DNA of 20,606 nt from Pestalotiopsis fici W106-1 (Eukaryota; Ascomycota; Sordariomycetes; Amphisphaeriales; Sporocadaceae): NCBI RefSeq assembly GCF_000516985.1, contig NW_006917093.1:6124429-6145034 (forward strand), read 5' to 3'. Below, one piece after another: positions 17,821 to 20,606 of this stretch. Both the position numbers and the translations under genes were made by a program. The first letter of the stretch is position 1, and each line of letters begins with the position of its first letter. Under the pieces are notes generated by a model that was not told the DNA's origin, searched no databases, and saw nothing but the letters and a program-made list of their open reading frames with translations.

Positions 17821-19713
17821 TTCGCTATAATAATAGCTTAATAACGTAATAAATATTAATATTTTACGATACCTTTTAACGATAAAGGCATTAATTCGCT
17901 TTTACCCGCATTTATAACTTTCGATTACGGCGGTACCGTAAATATCGCCGTTAAAAAAATACGATAGCTTAAAGCGCGTTAGCTATACGCCGCGGTTATT
18001 TTAAAGCATTTTAAAAAGCTAAAAAACGCTATTAAGCCCTAATATAAAGGCAATAATTCTTATATTTACGAAAAATTTAGCTTTTTTAAAAATAACGACG
18101 CCGATACCGTCGCAAATAAAAAAGGCTATATATATTAAGCCCGAATATTAATAAAAGCTTTATTTAAACGATAGGTTTACGATAAAAATATCGGTAATAT
18201 GCTTAAATATTTAATAAATATCGTATTTAACGAATTATATAATAATTCGGGGTTATATTAAAATATTTTTAAATAATTTATTAAAATTACCGTTAAAAAA
18301 TAAATTTAATTAAAATTTTACTAAAATAACGTTAATAAATATTTTTATTTTATTACCCGAATAGCTTAAAGCCGTATATATTTACGGTAGCGTAAAAAAG
18401 GGATTCGGCTTTATATTTTAAAAAATAACCTATTAATTATAATATAATAAATTAATTTAAATTACGGTTAATTTTAATAAAGCTATTATTTTTAAATTTT
18501 AAATAAGCTATTAAAAAGCCTACGTTTTTAACGCTAAACCTAAAATAAATATAAAAAAAAATATAATTATAACCACTATTATTTCCCGTTTAACCTAAAT
18601 ATATATATTAAGCCCGATAGCTTTATTAGCTCGGACGATAACGCCGACGCGTCGGACGATAATATAAATAATATAAACGAAATAAACCTAATAGCTAATA
18701 TCCCGGCCGCGGATTTTTACGATTAAAACGGTTAGCTTATTAACGATTTAATAATTACAATTTATATTATTAATTAATTAAAACCGGATAATTTACCCGA
18801 TAACGAAAAGTTTTCCCGGTTAAATAATTTATTAACCGATATAGCTTTATATATCGATTTTTCGGCATTAAATAGGCTTTTTAGCCCCGAGCGTTTATAT
18901 TATATTAACCTTTTTATCGGTAAAAAGGCTTACGATATGAAAAAAATAATAAAAATTTATATTAAAAGCGTTTTAAATTATTTTATACCCGAATTAGCCG
19001 GCGGCTTTATTTTTTTAACCGAATATTAAAAAATTATAAACGCTAAGGTTAATAAATTATAAAATAATAAAATCGCTAAAAATATAATTATTAATTAAAT
19101 TAAAATAATAATTATTAATAATAAAAACGTGCGAAATACGATTAATATTTTAATTCGGGATAAAATTAATAAATATTTGCGTAATAACGATTATTTAAAG
19201 GAATTAACCGTAGCCGCTAATAATTACATTTAAAAAATAATCGATAAAGTCGTCGAAATAATTATAACTAACCGTATTTTAATATTTAAACGGGTTAATA
19301 TATTATAATTTATTAAATATAATAATTCCTTTAAAAAACCGCATTTTTTATTTTTAACTTTAGCTATACCGGCTATTAAATAGCAGCCTATAAATTTCAA
19401 AGCTAAATTCGCTAAATATATAACCGCTAAAAATATACCGATTATTAAAATATTTAATAATATATCGTTTAATTCGGACGAATTAATTCCGGTAATTTTG
19501 CCGAAGTTTAAATTTAAATTTAAGCTCGAAATATTTAAATTTAAAAGCCGTAAAAGCTTAGCAAAGCAAAAGCTTACGGATATTTTTATTTAGCGATTAT
19601 TTAAACGCTTTTGCAAAATACGCTAATCCTAAAGGATATAATATACTAACGGAAACGGAAATAATATTACGAAATAACGGGTTAATAATAACGAAATATT
19701 AAAAACTAAATAA
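17821..19713 (+). pseudogene. Unrecognised extra ORF between chromodomain and 3' LTR (about 630 codons)
   Basis: A single plus frame can be followed for about 1.9 kb with only TAA/TAG interruptions, ending in TAATAA (19711-19716), 70 bp before the 3' LTR. Parts: N-terminal stretch with INSLLPAFITFDYGGTVNIA and LYAAVILKHFKKLKNAIKP; GYIY and AYDM-type mixed segments; an acidic stretch SSDDNADASDDN near 18628-18663; a long well-preserved part around LNRLFSPERLYYINLFIGKK and FIPELAGGFIFLTEY (18870-19026); a Lys-rich end with KFKFKFKLEIFKFKSRKS (19507-19560). I recognise no family and see no signal peptide or clear membrane anchor, so an envelope role is not supported. It might be a lineage-specific third ORF or a captured gene. 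The same-frame continuity over RIP-mutated DNA argues it once was coding. Confidence 0.6.
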
Positions 19714-19765
19714 TAAAAATTATATTAATATATTAATATATTATAATAAATTAGGAAAATAAATT

Positions 19766-19785
19766 AAAAAAAAGGAAAAAAGAGG
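19766..19785 (+). other. Polypurine tract of the chromovirus
   Basis: AAAAAAAAGGAAAAAAGAGG, twenty purines directly before the first base of the 3' LTR. This is the primer site for plus-strand DNA synthesis in LTR retroelements, and it fixes the LTR boundary and the plus orientation of the element. Confidence 0.9.
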
Positions 19786-19939
19786 TATTAAACGTAGCTT
19801 AATATAATAATTAAGCAAATAATTAAGCGTATAACATTTAGCGTTGCTATATAATAAATTAGCCTACGGCTAATCCGTAAATAGGAAATGCATGCTTTTA
19901 TTATATTTTTTTTATAACGTTACCTAATGGTGCCTAATA
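19786..19939 (+). repeat. 3' LTR of the chromovirus
   Basis: It starts TATTAAACGTAGCTTAATAT and ends GGTGCCTAATA, followed by the duplicated target GAATT. It aligns with the 5' LTR along its whole length, with almost only C/T and G/A differences. The two LTRs are mutated at partly different positions, and the solo LTR at 4459-4608 shows the less altered sequence at many of them. Confidence 0.92.
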
Positions 19940-20118
19940 GAATTCGAAAAGGTGGAATTAAGGATTGTTTTTATTATTCGACGATTAAAACCCGGAATAT
20001 TTCTAATAAATTATAATTAATTAATTAGTTAATCATTTAATTAGTTATTATAAAAATAATAAAACTTACGGTGTTATAAATATGCACCCTTGCATACGAT
20101 AAACAAATGTATTAGCAT
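19940..20118 (-). pseudogene. hAT transposase relic, 5' part of exon 4, intron 3 and end of exon 3
   Basis: The minus strand of 19940-20002 (AATATTCCGGGTTTTAATCG and following) aligns with the start of exon 4 in the family D gene (GATATTCCGGTTATTAATCG). Joined at GAATT it continues in the piece at 4609-4690, so the chromovirus split this exon. A 67-bp intron with GTAAG donor (20069) and TTAG acceptor (20003-20006) precedes it. The remaining 20070-20118 should be exon 3, but I see little similarity to that exon in the family D gene. The relic is cut at 20119 by another repeat terminus. Confidence 0.75.
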
Positions 20119-20401
20119 TAGGGTTAATATGATTAGTTTTAATTTTTAATTTTAGTTTTTAATTAATTAAACTATTTAGTTTTACTCAGGCTATTAATTA
20201 AACTAAAGTAGTTTTAATCAGGCTATTAATTAAATTACTTTAGTTTTAGTTAGCACTTTAATTAAATTAATTTAGTTTTAATTATTTTTTTAGTTAATTA
20301 AAGAATTTTAAAAAACGTTATTATTATTTAATATAAATAAATAAAATAAAAGTAATAATATAATTATTTAAAGAAAGCTTTAATAAATTATTTATATTAA
20401 T
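20119..20401. mobile_element. Family E hAT-like MITE, left part
   Basis: It opens TAGGGTTAATATGATTAG (a C to T form of CAGGGTT), after the flank ATTAGCAT. It has linkers TTTAGTTTTACTCAGGCTAT in the same style as family B and cores of the type AACTAAAGTAGTTT and AATTACTTTAGTTTT. The AT-rich middle (20290-20401) is non-coding. A family A element begins at 20402, so the remainder, if present, lies beyond the window. Confidence 0.65.
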
Positions 20402-20606
20402 CAGGGTAGGTAAAATTAGTTTGAGTTTTGAGTTTGAGTTTAGTTAACTCAATTGAGTTGAGTTTTATTTAGGGTGCTAATTAAATTAATTAAGTTTGAG
20501 TTAGCATTTTTATTAATTTATTGAGTTTGAGTTTTACTTAAGCCACTAACTAAATTAATTGAGTTTGAGTTAACTTAATTGAGTTGAGTTATTAACTTAA
20601 TAACTT
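20402..20606. mobile_element. Family A hAT MITE, partial (runs off the window)
   Basis: It begins CAGGGTAGGTAAAATTAG and continues with TTGAGTTTTGAGTTTGAG and AACTCAATTGAGTTGAG units. It is the inverted counterpart of 1-231 throughout. The preceding 8 bp are ATATTAAT; the matching duplication would lie outside the window. Confidence 0.88.

Larger units (their letters stand above)
4691..19939 (+). mobile_element. Ty3/Gypsy chromovirus, full length, heavily RIP-mutated
   Basis: It is bounded by LTRs of 155 and 154 bp and flanked by a perfect 5-bp duplication GAATT (4686-4690 and 19940-19944). A 20-purine tract precedes the 3' LTR. The plus strand has a gag-like region, an aspartic protease-like site, reverse transcriptase, RNase H, integrase and chromodomain, then an additional long frame. 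The order RT-RH-IN plus a chromodomain places it with the chromoviruses (Metaviridae). Removing the two nested elements and their duplications leaves about 9.7 kb, long for this group. Nearly every domain contains TAA/TAG stops, and the pol frame changes at least twice, so it cannot encode an intact polyprotein. Confidence 0.93.

Noticed and set aside
17821..19713. Starship captain or other tyrosine recombinase in the extra frame
   Set aside because: No R...H-x-x-R...Y arrangement was found, and the frame is enclosed between pol and the polypurine tract of an LTR element.
1..20606. Mitochondrial or plasmid origin because of the strong AT bias
   Set aside because: Spliceosomal introns, hAT and chromovirus elements and RIP-type changes are nuclear features.

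Overview
This is a nested transposon graveyard from a filamentous ascomycete (Pezizomycotina-like) genome; the species cannot be named from it. The DNA is very AT-rich. CpA and TpG are scarce while CpG survives, and in-frame stops are almost all TAA/TAG. That is the footprint of repeat-induced point mutation (RIP, C to T mainly at CpA). Short spliceosomal introns (GTAAGT...AG, about 55-75 bp) confirm a fungal nuclear source. No host gene, tRNA, rRNA or CRISPR array was found.

The layers, outermost first: (0) an old minus-strand hAT transposase copy, whose pieces lie at about 1042-1981, 4218-4458, 4609-4690 and 19940-20118. (1) Short non-autonomous hAT elements (MITEs) landed in and beside it: family A at 1-231, 368-1041, 2586-3253 and 20402-20606; family B at 2216-2506 and about 3440-4217; family C at 1982-2585 and 3607-4105; family E from 20119. 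(2) A solo LTR (4459-4608) and a full Ty3/Gypsy chromovirus (4691-19939, 5-bp target duplication GAATT) both landed in exon 4 of that transposase. (3) Two elements landed in the chromovirus: an almost intact hAT, family D (5936-10674, duplication AAATAGCT, ten-exon transposase gene 7501-10338), and another B MITE (12225-12997, duplication ATTATATA).

The chromovirus reads on the plus strand as gag-like, protease, reverse transcriptase (FIDDI), RNase H, integrase and chromodomain, then an unexpected extra open frame of about 630 codons before the polypurine tract and 3' LTR. All of it is riddled with RIP stops.

The most unusual signal is shared by the hAT families. All carry nearly the same terminal motif (CAGGGTTGG or CAGGGTAGG) and the same linker phrases in their subterminal arrays, such as TTAGCAGCCTGAGTAAAACT and AAAATCCGGACTG. 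The palindromic core between the linkers differs by family: AACTCAATTGAGTT in A, AACTACGCGTAGTT in B, AACTGCAGTT in C, AACCGCGGTT in D and a TTTAGTT/AACTAAA type in E. This looks like a modular recognition code in which only the core was exchanged. Target duplications, one empty/filled site pair and reciprocal nesting (B in C, C in B) allow the insertion history to be read directly.
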